Program-made: the position numbers and the translations under genes | Origin: F23-B02 sp963625685 | GTDB lineage: Bacteria; Bacillota; Clostridia; Oscillospirales; Oscillospiraceae | DNA length: 64,000 nucleotides | Assembly (NCBI GenBank): GCA_963625685.1 | Contig: CAVFTR010000009.1 | Coordinates: forward strand, 8,348-72,347 | Direction of reading: 5' to 3' | In this document: piece after piece, positions 51,291 to 59,065 of the stretch | Layout: each line of letters opens with the position of its first letter | Numbering within the stretch: the first letter of the stretch is position 1 | Notes under the pieces: generated by a model | Told to the model about the DNA's origin: nothing | What the model saw: only the letters and a program-made list of their open reading frames with translations | The model's database searches: none

Positions 51291-52466
51291 TCAGTTTGGC
51301 TTTTTCCTGCGGCTGGTACCAACAAGCACTGCAAGGCTGATGAGCGCTATTGCAGACATCAGAGCAACGCTTCTTGTATCTCCGGTCTCGGACGGGGTCT
51401 TGGGCTCCGTCGGCTTGTCCGGAGTGTCCGGATTATCCGGGGTGTCGGGCTTGTCCGGGGTATCCGGAGTGTTCGGATCGTCCGGGGTGCCGGGCTTATC
51501 CGGAGTGTCCGGAGTATCCGGCGTGTCGGGCTTATCCGGTGTATCCGGAGTGCTCGGTGTATCCGGTGTGTCGGGCTTATCCGGTGTATCCGGAGTGCTC
51601 GGGGTATCCGGTGTACCGGGCTTATCCGGGGTGTCCGGAGTGCTCGGTGTATCCGGTGTGTCGGGCTTATCCGGTGTATCCGGAGTGCTCGGTGTATCCG
51701 GCGTGTCGGGCTTGTCCGGTGTATCCGGAGTGCTCGGGTCGTCTCCGCCGCCGCTGGGATCGTCAGGATCGTCGGCGTCTCCGCCGCCGCTGGGATCGTC
51801 AGGATCGTCGGCATCACCGCCGCCGCCGGGATCGTCAGGATCGTCGGCATCACCGCCGCCGCTGCTGCTTCCGTCGGCGCCGTCAATGTCGAGATGTACG
51901 ACATGACCTCCGATGTTGCTCATAAACAAGTATGTTGCGTTACCGGGGACGTAGTCCGCAGCTACTCCGGTGAAGCCGCTGCTGGGATGCCAGATAACTG
52001 CCTCCTCAACAGTGCTGCCGTAGATAAGATCCCAGCCCTTGATTGTCGCTCCGTTGACCTCGATCTTCAGAACGCAGTCGGCGGGGAGCCTCAGGACCGT
52101 GCCGTGACCGACAACGTTGACGGCGTCCTTCAGGGCCATATAGGGCTGAGTGAAGGTCGAACGCCAAAAAACGGTGTTCGTTACGGGCAGATAAGCCGTA
52201 ACGGTCACGGTAGAGCCGGCGGGGAGCTTGTCGTAGTCGTGCAGACAAAGCAGGAAGTTGATGAAGTTTGCGTCGGGATACTCCTGGTTATGCAGCCCGA
52301 AGCCCGTAAAGTAGGACGAAAGGGACGATACCGCGGAGGTGACGTCGACGTCTGCGACTCCATCAGCGTTCACGTTGGTGCTCAGTGCAAAAACAGCGAT
52401 CAGGAAAACAGCAAGCACAAAAAGTGCGGTAAGCGCGGGCCTGCTGAACCTTTCCGTTTTTACCAT
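51291..52466 (-). CDS. Sortase-anchored surface protein with Pro/Asp/Thr repeat stalk
   Basis: 391 residues. Signal peptide with a hydrophobic core (LTALFVLAVFLIAVFAL) and cleavage near NVNADG; a globular domain (~35-195, no family recognised); a Gly/Asp linker; then about 120 residues of 15-residue repeats (TPDTPDKPDTPDTPS). The C-terminus is a sorting signal: PSETGD, a membrane helix (SVALMSAIALISLAVLVG) and a basic tail TSRRKKPN. PSETG departs from LPxTG and may be read specifically by the neighbouring class B sortase. The repeat stalk spans the wall. AAAGGAGG precedes the ATG. Confidence 0.88.
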   Translation of the reverse strand: MVKTERFSRPALTALFVLAVFLIAVFALSTNVNADGVADVDVTSAVSSLSSYFTGFGLHNQEYPDANFINFLLCLHDYDKLPAGSTVTVTAYLPVTNTVFWRSTFTQPYMALKDAVNVVGHGTVLRLPADCVLKIEVNGATIKGWDLIYGSTVEEAVIWHPSSGFTGVAADYVPGNATYLFMSNIGGHVVHLDIDGADGSSSGGGDADDPDDPGGGGDADDPDDPSGGGDADDPDDPSGGGDDPSTPDTPDKPDTPDTPSTPDTPDKPDTPDTPSTPDTPDKPGTPDTPSTPDTPDKPDTPDTPSTPDTPDKPDTPDTPDTPDKPGTPDDPNTPDTPDKPDTPDNPDTPDKPTEPKTPSETGDTRSVALMSAIALISLAVLVGTSRRKKPN

Positions 52467-52816
52467 GCTATTAAATTTTCCTCCTTTCCCCTAGGGATGC
52501 ATACTAATACCTACACCGCAATGCGTTATCCGTGCAGCATCGATTATCCCGGCCTTCGGCAGGGAAGCAGTCAGCCCTTATTCACGGAAGCGGCAGGACG
52601 GCTATTAATTAATATTGCAATTATGATACTATATTGTAACCGGAATTACAATGCAGAAAATGGAAATATGAGCTTTTTATAAAAGAAAAATTATAAGAAA
52701 TTGGTTAAAAAGTTTGAAAGATTAACACAGTGACGCGAAGCTGTACAGTATTGCCAACGGACCGCATATGTGCTAAAATCAAGCCGATATTCTGATTGCA
52801 TAAGGTAGGATACACC
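52467..52816. other. Intergenic region between surface-protein and kinase genes
   Basis: No gene. The 52490-52600 part is GC-rich and, read on the minus strand, would be a ~110-nt structured leader of the surface-protein mRNA; I cannot match it to a known riboswitch. A perfect dyad ATTGTAA-N6-TTACAAT lies at 52633-52652 in the AT-rich remainder and looks like a repressor site. Confidence 0.5.
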
Positions 52817-53683
52817 ATGGAAAAACTGCCCACGCTGCCGAGAATGGCGGCCGTACACGACCTTTCGGGACTGGGAAAATGCTCGCTGACCGTTGCGCTT
52901 CCCATAGTTTCCGCAACGGGAGTCGAGTGCTGCTGCATACCTACGGCGCTCCTGTCGACGCATACCGGCGGCTTCACGGATTGGACCTTCACCGATCTGA
53001 GCGGAGATATAGTCCCTATCGCCGAACACTGGCACAGGCTCGGGATAGGCTTTGACGCGATATATTCGGGCTACCTCGCCTCGCCCGCGCAGGGAAAGCT
53101 GCTCGAGCGGGTCATAGAGCTTCTGCGCGGCGGGGACACGCTCGTCATCGTAGATCCCGCGATGGCCGACAACGGACGATACTACGCAAATCTCGGCGAG
53201 GGTATGGCCGAGTGCTTCCGCCAGCTCATGAAAAAGGCGGATATAATAACGCCGAATCTGACCGAGGCCTGCTTCCTGACGGGCATGGAGTACAGGACAG
53301 GCGTACATGATATGGCTTATATAACGGAGCTTACGGACAGGCTCTCGGAGCTTGGCCCGCATTTCGCCGCGGTGACCGGCGTGAGCCTCGAGCCCGGCAT
53401 GGTGGGCATAGCCGCGCGCGATAACGCGAGCGGAAAAATGTGCACGGTCATGAAGCCTGCGCTCGAGGGCACCTTCCACGGCTCTGGCGACGTGTTCGCC
53501 TCGGCCTTTGCCGCGCTGCTCACGCGAAAGGCCCCTCTGGAGGACGCGCTGCGCACCGCCGAGGACTTTGTCGCCGCCGCCATAGAGCGCACCGCGCTGC
53601 GCGGAACGCCCCGCCATTACGGCCTTGATTTCGAGGGCGTTCTGCCCGATTACATCGATATGTGCAAAAAGCTGTTTTCGTAG
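52817..53683 (+). CDS. Pyridoxal/pyridoxamine kinase (PfkB-like, PdxY/PdxK type)
   Basis: 288 residues from the ATG at 52817, behind AAGGTAGGA. Ribokinase-fold signatures: AVHDLSGLGKCSLTVALP (N-terminal substrate region), VDPAMADNGRYY, TPNLTEACFLTG and the anion hole/catalytic Asp in GTFHGSGDVFASAFAALL. It phosphorylates B6 vitamers in salvage to PLP, used by enzymes such as CysK. Monocistronic. Hydroxymethylpyrimidine kinase is less likely because of the PdxY-type N-terminal block. Confidence 0.88.
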   Translation: MEKLPTLPRMAAVHDLSGLGKCSLTVALPIVSATGVECCCIPTALLSTHTGGFTDWTFTDLSGDIVPIAEHWHRLGIGFDAIYSGYLASPAQGKLLERVIELLRGGDTLVIVDPAMADNGRYYANLGEGMAECFRQLMKKADIITPNLTEACFLTGMEYRTGVHDMAYITELTDRLSELGPHFAAVTGVSLEPGMVGIAARDNASGKMCTVMKPALEGTFHGSGDVFASAFAALLTRKAPLEDALRTAEDFVAAAIERTALRGTPRHYGLDFEGVLPDYIDMCKKLFS

Positions 53684-53758
53684 CTCAACAGGGCCGTCAG
53701 CGTCTGTACAGAAATCCGGAATTGCCAGTATTTATTTATAAAAACTATTGACATAAAC

Positions 53759-53788
53759 TTGACATTTCAACTGGAACTAAAGTATAAT
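53759..53788 (+). promoter_or_regulatory. Sigma-A promoter of dehydratase module 2
   Basis: TTGACA (53759-53764), 18 bp, TATAAT (53783-53788). A leader hairpin GGCACG / CGTGCC (53799-53819) follows, mirroring the leader hairpin of module 1. Confidence 0.78.
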
Positions 53789-53866
53789 CGTATGAAAGGG
53801 CACGGGCGCTTCTCGTGCCGAAAAATGGAAGGTAAATTTATAAAAAATAAGCGGAAGGGGTTGCAA

Positions 53867-55054
53867 ATGAAAGACCTAAAACATCTGATCTACTTTGAAA
53901 ACCTGCTGCAGGACGCTCAGAACGAGCTCGTCACCAAGGCAGTGGAGGAGGGGCAGACAGCGCTTGGTTACAACTGCTACTACATACCCGAGGTCCTCCT
54001 GAATCTTGAAGGCTGCTTCTCTTCAAGACTTCGCGCTCCCAATTGCACATCCACCGACATCGCAAACTACTACATGACCAACCGCACCTGCCCCTATGCA
54101 CGCTCCGTTCTCGAGCGCGCCATCGAGGGCGGCTACAATTACCTCAGCGCCCTGTTCGGCGCGGAGAGCTGCGCCACCATGGAGCGCATGGAGGAGCATT
54201 TCTTCCTTATAAATCCCGTAAAGCACGACGGATTTTTCGTCACCCAGATCGATCCTCCCATGAAGGGCGATCAGACGAACCTCGATTACTACAAGGCGCA
54301 GCTCATGCTCAAGGTCGTAGAGCCCATGCGCGACCGCCTCGGCATCGACGTCTCCGAGGAGGCCATGCGCAAAGCCGTCGACGAGCACAACGAGCTCAGC
54401 CGCATCATCACCGAGATAGGCGATTTCCGCAAGCTCGACAATCCTCCCATCACCGGCTATGAGTTCCACGTCATCGAGCTCGTCAGCCAGGTCTGCCCGC
54501 ACAAGCTGATCCTGCCCTACCTCAGGGAGACCCTTGAGGAGCTCAAGACCCGCAAGCCCGAGAAGAAGTTCCCGTTCCGCGCCCGCGTCGCCCTCGTCGG
54601 AAGCGAGATCGACGATCCCGAGTTTACAAAGCTCATCGAGATGTGCGGAGCAATGGTCGTCGCAGACCGCTACTGCTTCGGCTCCTTCCCCGGAAGAGAG
54701 CAGATCGTCATAGAGGACGGCGAGACGGCCTTCGACGCCATCTGCCGCCACTACCTGTACTGGAACCAGTGCGCACGCTTCATGGACGGCATGAAGATCG
54801 ACCAGCGTCACGCCATAGCGACGCAGCTCGTAGAGGACTTCAAGGCCGACGGCATCATCTACGAGAACATGAAGTTCTGCGAGTTCTGGAGCTATGAGAA
54901 GGTCCTCGCCAACCACATCTTCACGAACGAAAAGCACATTCCTTGCTGCACCATCGAGAAGGAGTACTCCCTCGGCGCAGTCGGACAGCTTCGTACACGT
55001 TTCCAGGCGTTCATCGAATCTCTGGAGATCAAGTCCATTCAGGGAGGTAAGTAA
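53867..55054 (+). CDS. 2-hydroxyacyl-CoA dehydratase-family protein, beta-type subunit (module 2)
   Basis: 395 residues from the ATG at 53867 (GGAAGGGG upstream), colinear without gaps with module 1 over the first 80 residues. Cysteines at 37, 50, 60 and 75 are all kept (NCYYIPE, GCFSSRLRAPNC, TCPYARS); the late KFCEFW block and the ending TRFQAFIESLEIK are also kept. The central region (~95-140) differs most from the paralogues, which suggests different substrate contacts. The stop overlaps the alpha gene start (TAATG). Confidence 0.85.
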   Translation: MKDLKHLIYFENLLQDAQNELVTKAVEEGQTALGYNCYYIPEVLLNLEGCFSSRLRAPNCTSTDIANYYMTNRTCPYARSVLERAIEGGYNYLSALFGAESCATMERMEEHFFLINPVKHDGFFVTQIDPPMKGDQTNLDYYKAQLMLKVVEPMRDRLGIDVSEEAMRKAVDEHNELSRIITEIGDFRKLDNPPITGYEFHVIELVSQVCPHKLILPYLRETLEELKTRKPEKKFPFRARVALVGSEIDDPEFTKLIEMCGAMVVADRYCFGSFPGREQIVIEDGETAFDAICRHYLYWNQCARFMDGMKIDQRHAIATQLVEDFKADGIIYENMKFCEFWSYEKVLANHIFTNEKHIPCCTIEKEYSLGAVGQLRTRFQAFIESLEIKSIQGGK

Positions 55055-56658
55055 TGATGTTCGATAAAGTTATAGCAGCAGTTGATAAAAAGCTTGAACG
55101 CTTCGACCCCATATGGCAGGCTGAAAACGGCGTCGGCGGCCAGAGGGACCGTTACTACGACAAGACCGGCGTTGCCAAATGGCGTGAGTGGCGCGGCGTT
55201 AAGGATACCCTTGTTGACTACAAGGCGTGGATGAACAACCTCGTCTCCATGGCAATGATGGTCGCCTCCGCTCCGCTGCCCTGTCTCAAGGGCTTCTGGG
55301 AGTACCGCTGGATGGGCTCCTACCTCGGCACCTTCATGTTCATCGACCGCCTGTTCGAGGGCTTCCGCGGCTACGAGCTCGTCACCGCGCACAAGTGCAT
55401 GCACGCCATCGTCCGCAGCCTGACAAAGAGAATAGCCTTCGTCCTGTCCAACGACCGCCGTCTCGGCGACGGTAAGGAAGCTGACCGTATCGTCCCCATG
55501 GACGAGGTCCTGCCCCCGCTGTTTATGACGGGCTTCAAGAAGCTTGTTCCGTTCCCGCTCCAGACCCTGCCCGAGTTCATCATCTGCGACGTCGACCAGC
55601 ATATCGAGCCCTACTACATCGACGTTGCCGAGTCCTTCGGTCTTCCCGCCGACGTGTGCTCCCGCTGCGCGGCAGAGACCGGCGTAGCTCTCGACGATGC
55701 GTTCCCGCTCATCGGCAAGGCGATACTCACGACCAATATGCCCTGCAACGCATCCGAGGCGACCTCCATGTTCCAGCGCCGCCGCATCGGCATGCCCGAC
55801 TTCCCCGTAACGCTCGCAATGATCCACAACGAGCCGGGCGCACATCCGTATTCGACCCAGATGCTCAAGGACGCCATCGCCTTCATAGAGAAGGAGTACG
55901 GCGTGAAGTACGACTGGGATAATCTCTTTAAGCACGCAAAGCTCATGAACGAGCAGAACACCATAGAGCTGGAAAAGTGGGATTACTTCAAGACCCCGTA
56001 TTCCGCCCTGTGCGGTATCGCGGAGACCCTGTACCGCCTGTATTCATGGGCATCGGCAAACGGCAGCGATCCCTACTTCAACAAGGTCGACCGCAAGGTC
56101 ATCAAGATCATGCGCAAGGCCTACGAGGAGAAGTACCAGCCCTTCGGCGGAAAGACGCGCCACCGCGCCTTCCTCTGGGGACCCTCCGCTGTTTACTACA
56201 CCGACTTCCCGACCTGGACGCAGAACTGCTGGGGCATCAATATCGTCCTGAACATGGACTCGACCATGGGTCACAACATGATAAACACCGAAGACCCCGA
56301 GGAGGCGATCAAGGATCTGGCTCTGTTCTCGGAAAAGGCCGTCATGCGTCACCACGCCGTCGGCGGCTGGGACAACGTCAACGCCATTTGGGAGTGGGCG
56401 AAGAACTTCAACTGCGACATGGTCCTGTTCAACGACAACATCGCCTGCAAGGGCATGCTCGGCGTCCACGCTCTCATGGAGGAGCAGGCGAGAGACCTCG
56501 GCTTCCACTTCATCTTCATCGAGCACGACCTTGAGGACAGCCGCACAGTTTCCCGTCAGGACATGCGCAACTGCGTAAACGGCTACATGTCCGTCGTCCT
56601 GAACGAGAAGCCTCTCGACCCCACGCTCGTCGAGTTTGACGACAGCGCCGCATATTAA
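55054..56658 (+). CDS. 2-hydroxyacyl-CoA dehydratase-family protein, alpha-type subunit (module 2)
   Basis: 534 residues; ATG at 55054 (or 55057), AGGGAGG upstream. REWRGVKDT is at 44-52. The CSRCAAETG and MPCNASEA blocks and ACKGMLGVH near the end are present. However, the Cys found in AWSCAP (module 1) and VWSCPA (module 3) is replaced by Pro (LWGPSAVYY), so this alpha subunit has a different cysteine set. The C-terminus again has DSRTVSR and LDPTLVEFDD. Probable partner of the preceding beta protein. Substrate unknown. Confidence 0.83.
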   Translation: MMFDKVIAAVDKKLERFDPIWQAENGVGGQRDRYYDKTGVAKWREWRGVKDTLVDYKAWMNNLVSMAMMVASAPLPCLKGFWEYRWMGSYLGTFMFIDRLFEGFRGYELVTAHKCMHAIVRSLTKRIAFVLSNDRRLGDGKEADRIVPMDEVLPPLFMTGFKKLVPFPLQTLPEFIICDVDQHIEPYYIDVAESFGLPADVCSRCAAETGVALDDAFPLIGKAILTTNMPCNASEATSMFQRRRIGMPDFPVTLAMIHNEPGAHPYSTQMLKDAIAFIEKEYGVKYDWDNLFKHAKLMNEQNTIELEKWDYFKTPYSALCGIAETLYRLYSWASANGSDPYFNKVDRKVIKIMRKAYEEKYQPFGGKTRHRAFLWGPSAVYYTDFPTWTQNCWGINIVLNMDSTMGHNMINTEDPEEAIKDLALFSEKAVMRHHAVGGWDNVNAIWEWAKNFNCDMVLFNDNIACKGMLGVHALMEEQARDLGFHFIFIEHDLEDSRTVSRQDMRNCVNGYMSVVLNEKPLDPTLVEFDDSAAY

Positions 56659-56676
56659 TAGGAGGATATAATAACG

Positions 56677-56850
56677 ATGAAAAAAGCTGCAAAGATCGGC
56701 GGCAAGCTCGCCATGTTCGCGTTCCTCGGCTTCGTCGGCACCTTTACCCTGTATATCACAAACGGCGAAAACAAGCTCATATACTACGTCATCCGTCCGC
56801 TGCTCAACAAGCACTACGATTCCCAGGTGCGTGACCGCAGGATCGTCTGA
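56677..56850 (+). CDS. Small single-pass membrane protein of dehydratase module 2
   Basis: 57 residues. Basic N-terminus (MKKAAKIGGK), one helix (LAMFAFLGFVGTFTLYI, residues 11-27), then a tail with RPLLNKHYDSQVRDRR. That tail shares P-x-L-x-x-H-Y-D-x-x-x-R with the module 1 small protein. AGGAGG precedes the ATG by 11 nt; it lies 18 nt after the alpha gene, the same spacing as in module 1. A terminator follows. Function unknown; membrane tether or assembly factor for the dehydratase pair is the simplest idea. Confidence 0.75.
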   Translation: MKKAAKIGGKLAMFAFLGFVGTFTLYITNGENKLIYYVIRPLLNKHYDSQVRDRRIV

Positions 56851-56870
56851 TCGCGTATTTCAAATCACAG

Positions 56871-56900
56871 GAGGCCCCGAAAATTCGGGGTCTCTTTTTT
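56871..56900 (+). terminator. Terminator of dehydratase module 2
   Basis: CCCCGAA / TTCGGGG stem followed by TCTCTTTTTT. Confidence 0.88.
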
Positions 56901-56913
56901 GCTCGCAAAGCGA

Positions 56914-56940
56914 TTGACATTTTTGTTGAAAGTGTATAGC
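56914..56940 (+). promoter_or_regulatory. Possible promoter of the CooC-like gene and module 3
   Basis: TTGACA (56914-56919), then TATAGC (56935-56940) with a short 15-bp spacer. This is the best candidate before the TTG start at 57082, but weak. Confidence 0.4.
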
Positions 56941-57081
56941 TGAAGCCGGATTTTGTGCAAAAAAACCTGAATTTTTCATATAAACAGCAACATAATCTCT
57001 TGCAAAACAAGGGCATTTGTGTTAAACTGTTATCAAAATGCGTAAGGTGTTTCTGAGCGCAGTTGAAGGGGGGACGAATTA

Positions 57082-57846
57082 TTGGAAAACAAAGCAAAGA
57101 TCATAGCGGTCGCCGGTAAGGGCGGCGTCGGCAAGACGTCGATCTCGGCGTCGATCGTAAGGCTTCTGGTGGAGAATTTTCCGGATAAGAAGATACTTGC
57201 GATAGATGCAGACCCCGCTGTCGGCCTGTCGGTAGCTCTCGGAGTCGACGTTAAGCTCACGCTTGACGATATCCGCATGAGCATCGTCGACAGCGTCGAA
57301 AACGGCGAAACAAGAGAAGCGCTCGAGCTTTTGAGCGAGGCAAGATTCAAGATCTTTGACGCACTGGTCGAAATGCCCGGCTTTGCATTTCTCGGCATCG
57401 GCAGACCTGAAAGCTCCGGCTGCTACTGCAAGGTCAACTCCTACCTGAAGGAGGTCATCGGCATACTGGCAAACAGCTTCGACTATGTCGTCATCGACGG
57501 CGAGGCCGGAATAGAGCAGATACAGCGCCGCGTTATGGATAAGGTAACGCACCTGCTGCTCGTGACCGACCAGAGCAAGAAGGGCTGCCAGGTCGTATCG
57601 ACGATCAAGGACGTCGCAGACGAGCTGATCGTTTACGATAAGATCGGCGCCATCGTAAACAGAATGACAAATCCCGAGCTCGCGGAGCTCATCACAGTGC
57701 CCGGTGTCGACATCGTGGCGCGTATCCCCGCGGACAGTGCATTTGCCGCAAACGACATAAAGGGTCAGAGCGTGCTCAGCCTGCCCGAAGATTCTCTTAT
57801 GCTCAACGGAGTAAAGGAAGCACTCCAAAAAATAGAAATTCTTTGA
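57082..57846 (+). CDS. CooC-like P-loop ATPase with CxC metal-binding motif
   Basis: 254 residues of the SIMIBI/MinD class. Deviant Walker A GKGGVGKTS (residues 12-20), IDADPAVGLS (switch region), a CxC at Cys114-Cys116 (SSGCYCKVNSYL), VVIDGEAGIEQI, and the adenine-binding NRMTNPE. The CxC in this place is the metal site of CooC, the ATPase that helps insert Ni into CO dehydrogenase; no CODH/ACS gene is in the window. TTG start behind GGGGGG. It lies 16 nt before the module 3 beta gene, so it may mature or load a metal centre of the dehydratase-like complex. Confidence 0.85.
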   Translation: MENKAKIIAVAGKGGVGKTSISASIVRLLVENFPDKKILAIDADPAVGLSVALGVDVKLTLDDIRMSIVDSVENGETREALELLSEARFKIFDALVEMPGFAFLGIGRPESSGCYCKVNSYLKEVIGILANSFDYVVIDGEAGIEQIQRRVMDKVTHLLLVTDQSKKGCQVVSTIKDVADELIVYDKIGAIVNRMTNPELAELITVPGVDIVARIPADSAFAANDIKGQSVLSLPEDSLMLNGVKEALQKIEIL

Positions 57847-57862
57847 AGAAGAGGTGTAACAT

Positions 57863-59065
57863 TTGAAAGATCTTAAGCATCTGATCTACTTCGAAAGTCT
57901 TCTTGAGAATGCCGACAACGAGCTGGTAAAGCAGGCTCAGGCTGAGGGCGATATCTGCCTTGGCTATACCTGCTATCATGTTCCCGAGGCGCTTCTCAAC
58001 ATAGGCAACTGTTTCTCCGTGCGTCTGCGCGCACCGAAGACAGGTTCGATCGACATCGCGACCTACTACATGTCCAACTACACCTGCGAGTACGCACGCG
58101 CACTCGTCGAGCGCGCCATCGAGGGAGGCTATCAGTTCCTCGACGCAATGATCGGTGTAGACGCCTGCTCCATGATGAACCGCGCTATGGAGCACTTCGA
58201 GGTCCTGAAGGTCAACACGAAGGAAAAGTTCTTTGTAACTCACATGGACATTCCCTTCAAGGTCGTTGACTACACCATCGACGCGTACGAAATTCAGATG
58301 CAGAAGCACGTCCTGGACAATCTGCATGAGAAGTTCGGCGTCGACGTGTCCGACAAGGCCATCCGCAAGGCCGTCAAGGAGCACAATGAGGTCTGCAAGA
58401 TCCTCACCGAGATCGGCGATATGCGCAAGGCCGAGAACCCCGTTATCACCGGCTATGAGTATCACGTTCTCAACCTCGTTTCCTTCACCTGCCCGAAGAG
58501 ACTCATTCTCCCGTACCTGAAGGAGACCCTGAAGGAGCTCAAGACCCGCAAGCCCGATCCCAAGCCCTGGTTCCGCGCAAGAGTCGCGATAGTCGGCTCC
58601 GAGATCGACGATCCCGAGCTGACCAAGCTCATCGAGGGCACCGGCGCATTCGTGTGCTCTGACCGTCACTGCTTCGGCTCGACTCCCGGCCGCGAGGTCA
58701 TCGAGCTCAATGACGACGAGCCCGCACTCAGACAGATCTGCCGTCATGTAATGGAGCACTCCGAGTGCGCACGCTACATATCCGACGAGAAGGTTATGCA
58801 GCGCCGTCACACCGCGGACCGCCTTGCAAAGGAGTATCACGCGGAGGGCATCATCTACGAGCAGATGAAGTACTGCGACTACTGGGGCTTCGAGCGTGCG
58901 CTCGTCAGCCATGTCATGGCTGAGGAATACGGCTGGCCCGTACTGTCTATCGACAGACTGTACAACAACGGCAACTCCGGTCAGCTCCGCACCCGCTGCC
59001 AGGCATTCGTTGAATCTCTGGAGATCAAGCGTATTCGTAAAGCTAATGAGGAGGGCAAGAAGTGA
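57863..59065 (+). CDS. 2-hydroxyacyl-CoA dehydratase-family protein, beta-type subunit (module 3)
   Basis: 400 residues; TTG start at 57863 behind AAGAGGTG. It aligns without gaps with the other two beta proteins at the N-terminus. It keeps Cys37, Cys50 and Cys75, but position 60 is Thr (RAPKTGS), and there is an extra Cys at 32. The KYCDYW block near the end is closest of the three to the KFCD of characterised HgdB proteins. It ends with a Lys/Glu tail (IRKANEEGKK). TGATG overlap with the alpha gene. Confidence 0.85.
   Translation: MKDLKHLIYFESLLENADNELVKQAQAEGDICLGYTCYHVPEALLNIGNCFSVRLRAPKTGSIDIATYYMSNYTCEYARALVERAIEGGYQFLDAMIGVDACSMMNRAMEHFEVLKVNTKEKFFVTHMDIPFKVVDYTIDAYEIQMQKHVLDNLHEKFGVDVSDKAIRKAVKEHNEVCKILTEIGDMRKAENPVITGYEYHVLNLVSFTCPKRLILPYLKETLKELKTRKPDPKPWFRARVAIVGSEIDDPELTKLIEGTGAFVCSDRHCFGSTPGREVIELNDDEPALRQICRHVMEHSECARYISDEKVMQRRHTADRLAKEYHAEGIIYEQMKYCDYWGFERALVSHVMAEEYGWPVLSIDRLYNNGNSGQLRTRCQAFVESLEIKRIRKANEEGKK

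Noticed and set aside
51340..51906. Collagen-like GVSGLSG repeat ORF on the + strand
   Set aside because: It is the antisense reading of the Pro/Asp/Thr repeats of the sortase substrate; no start signal.
52490..52600. c-di-GMP, c-di-AMP or cobalamin riboswitch in the surface-protein leader
   Set aside because: GC-rich and probably structured, but I could not find the conserved core of any of these classes; a covariance-model scan would decide.
53759..53866. 36-residue N-terminal extension of the module 2 beta subunit
   Set aside because: It would begin within the -35 box; all three paralogues align from MKDLKHLIYF/VRDLKHLIYF with a good ribosome-binding site.
57082..57846. Nitrogenase-like NifH or a ParA partition protein
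   Set aside because: The CxC at 114-116 and overall length fit CooC; the NifH cluster cysteines and a ParB/parS context are absent.
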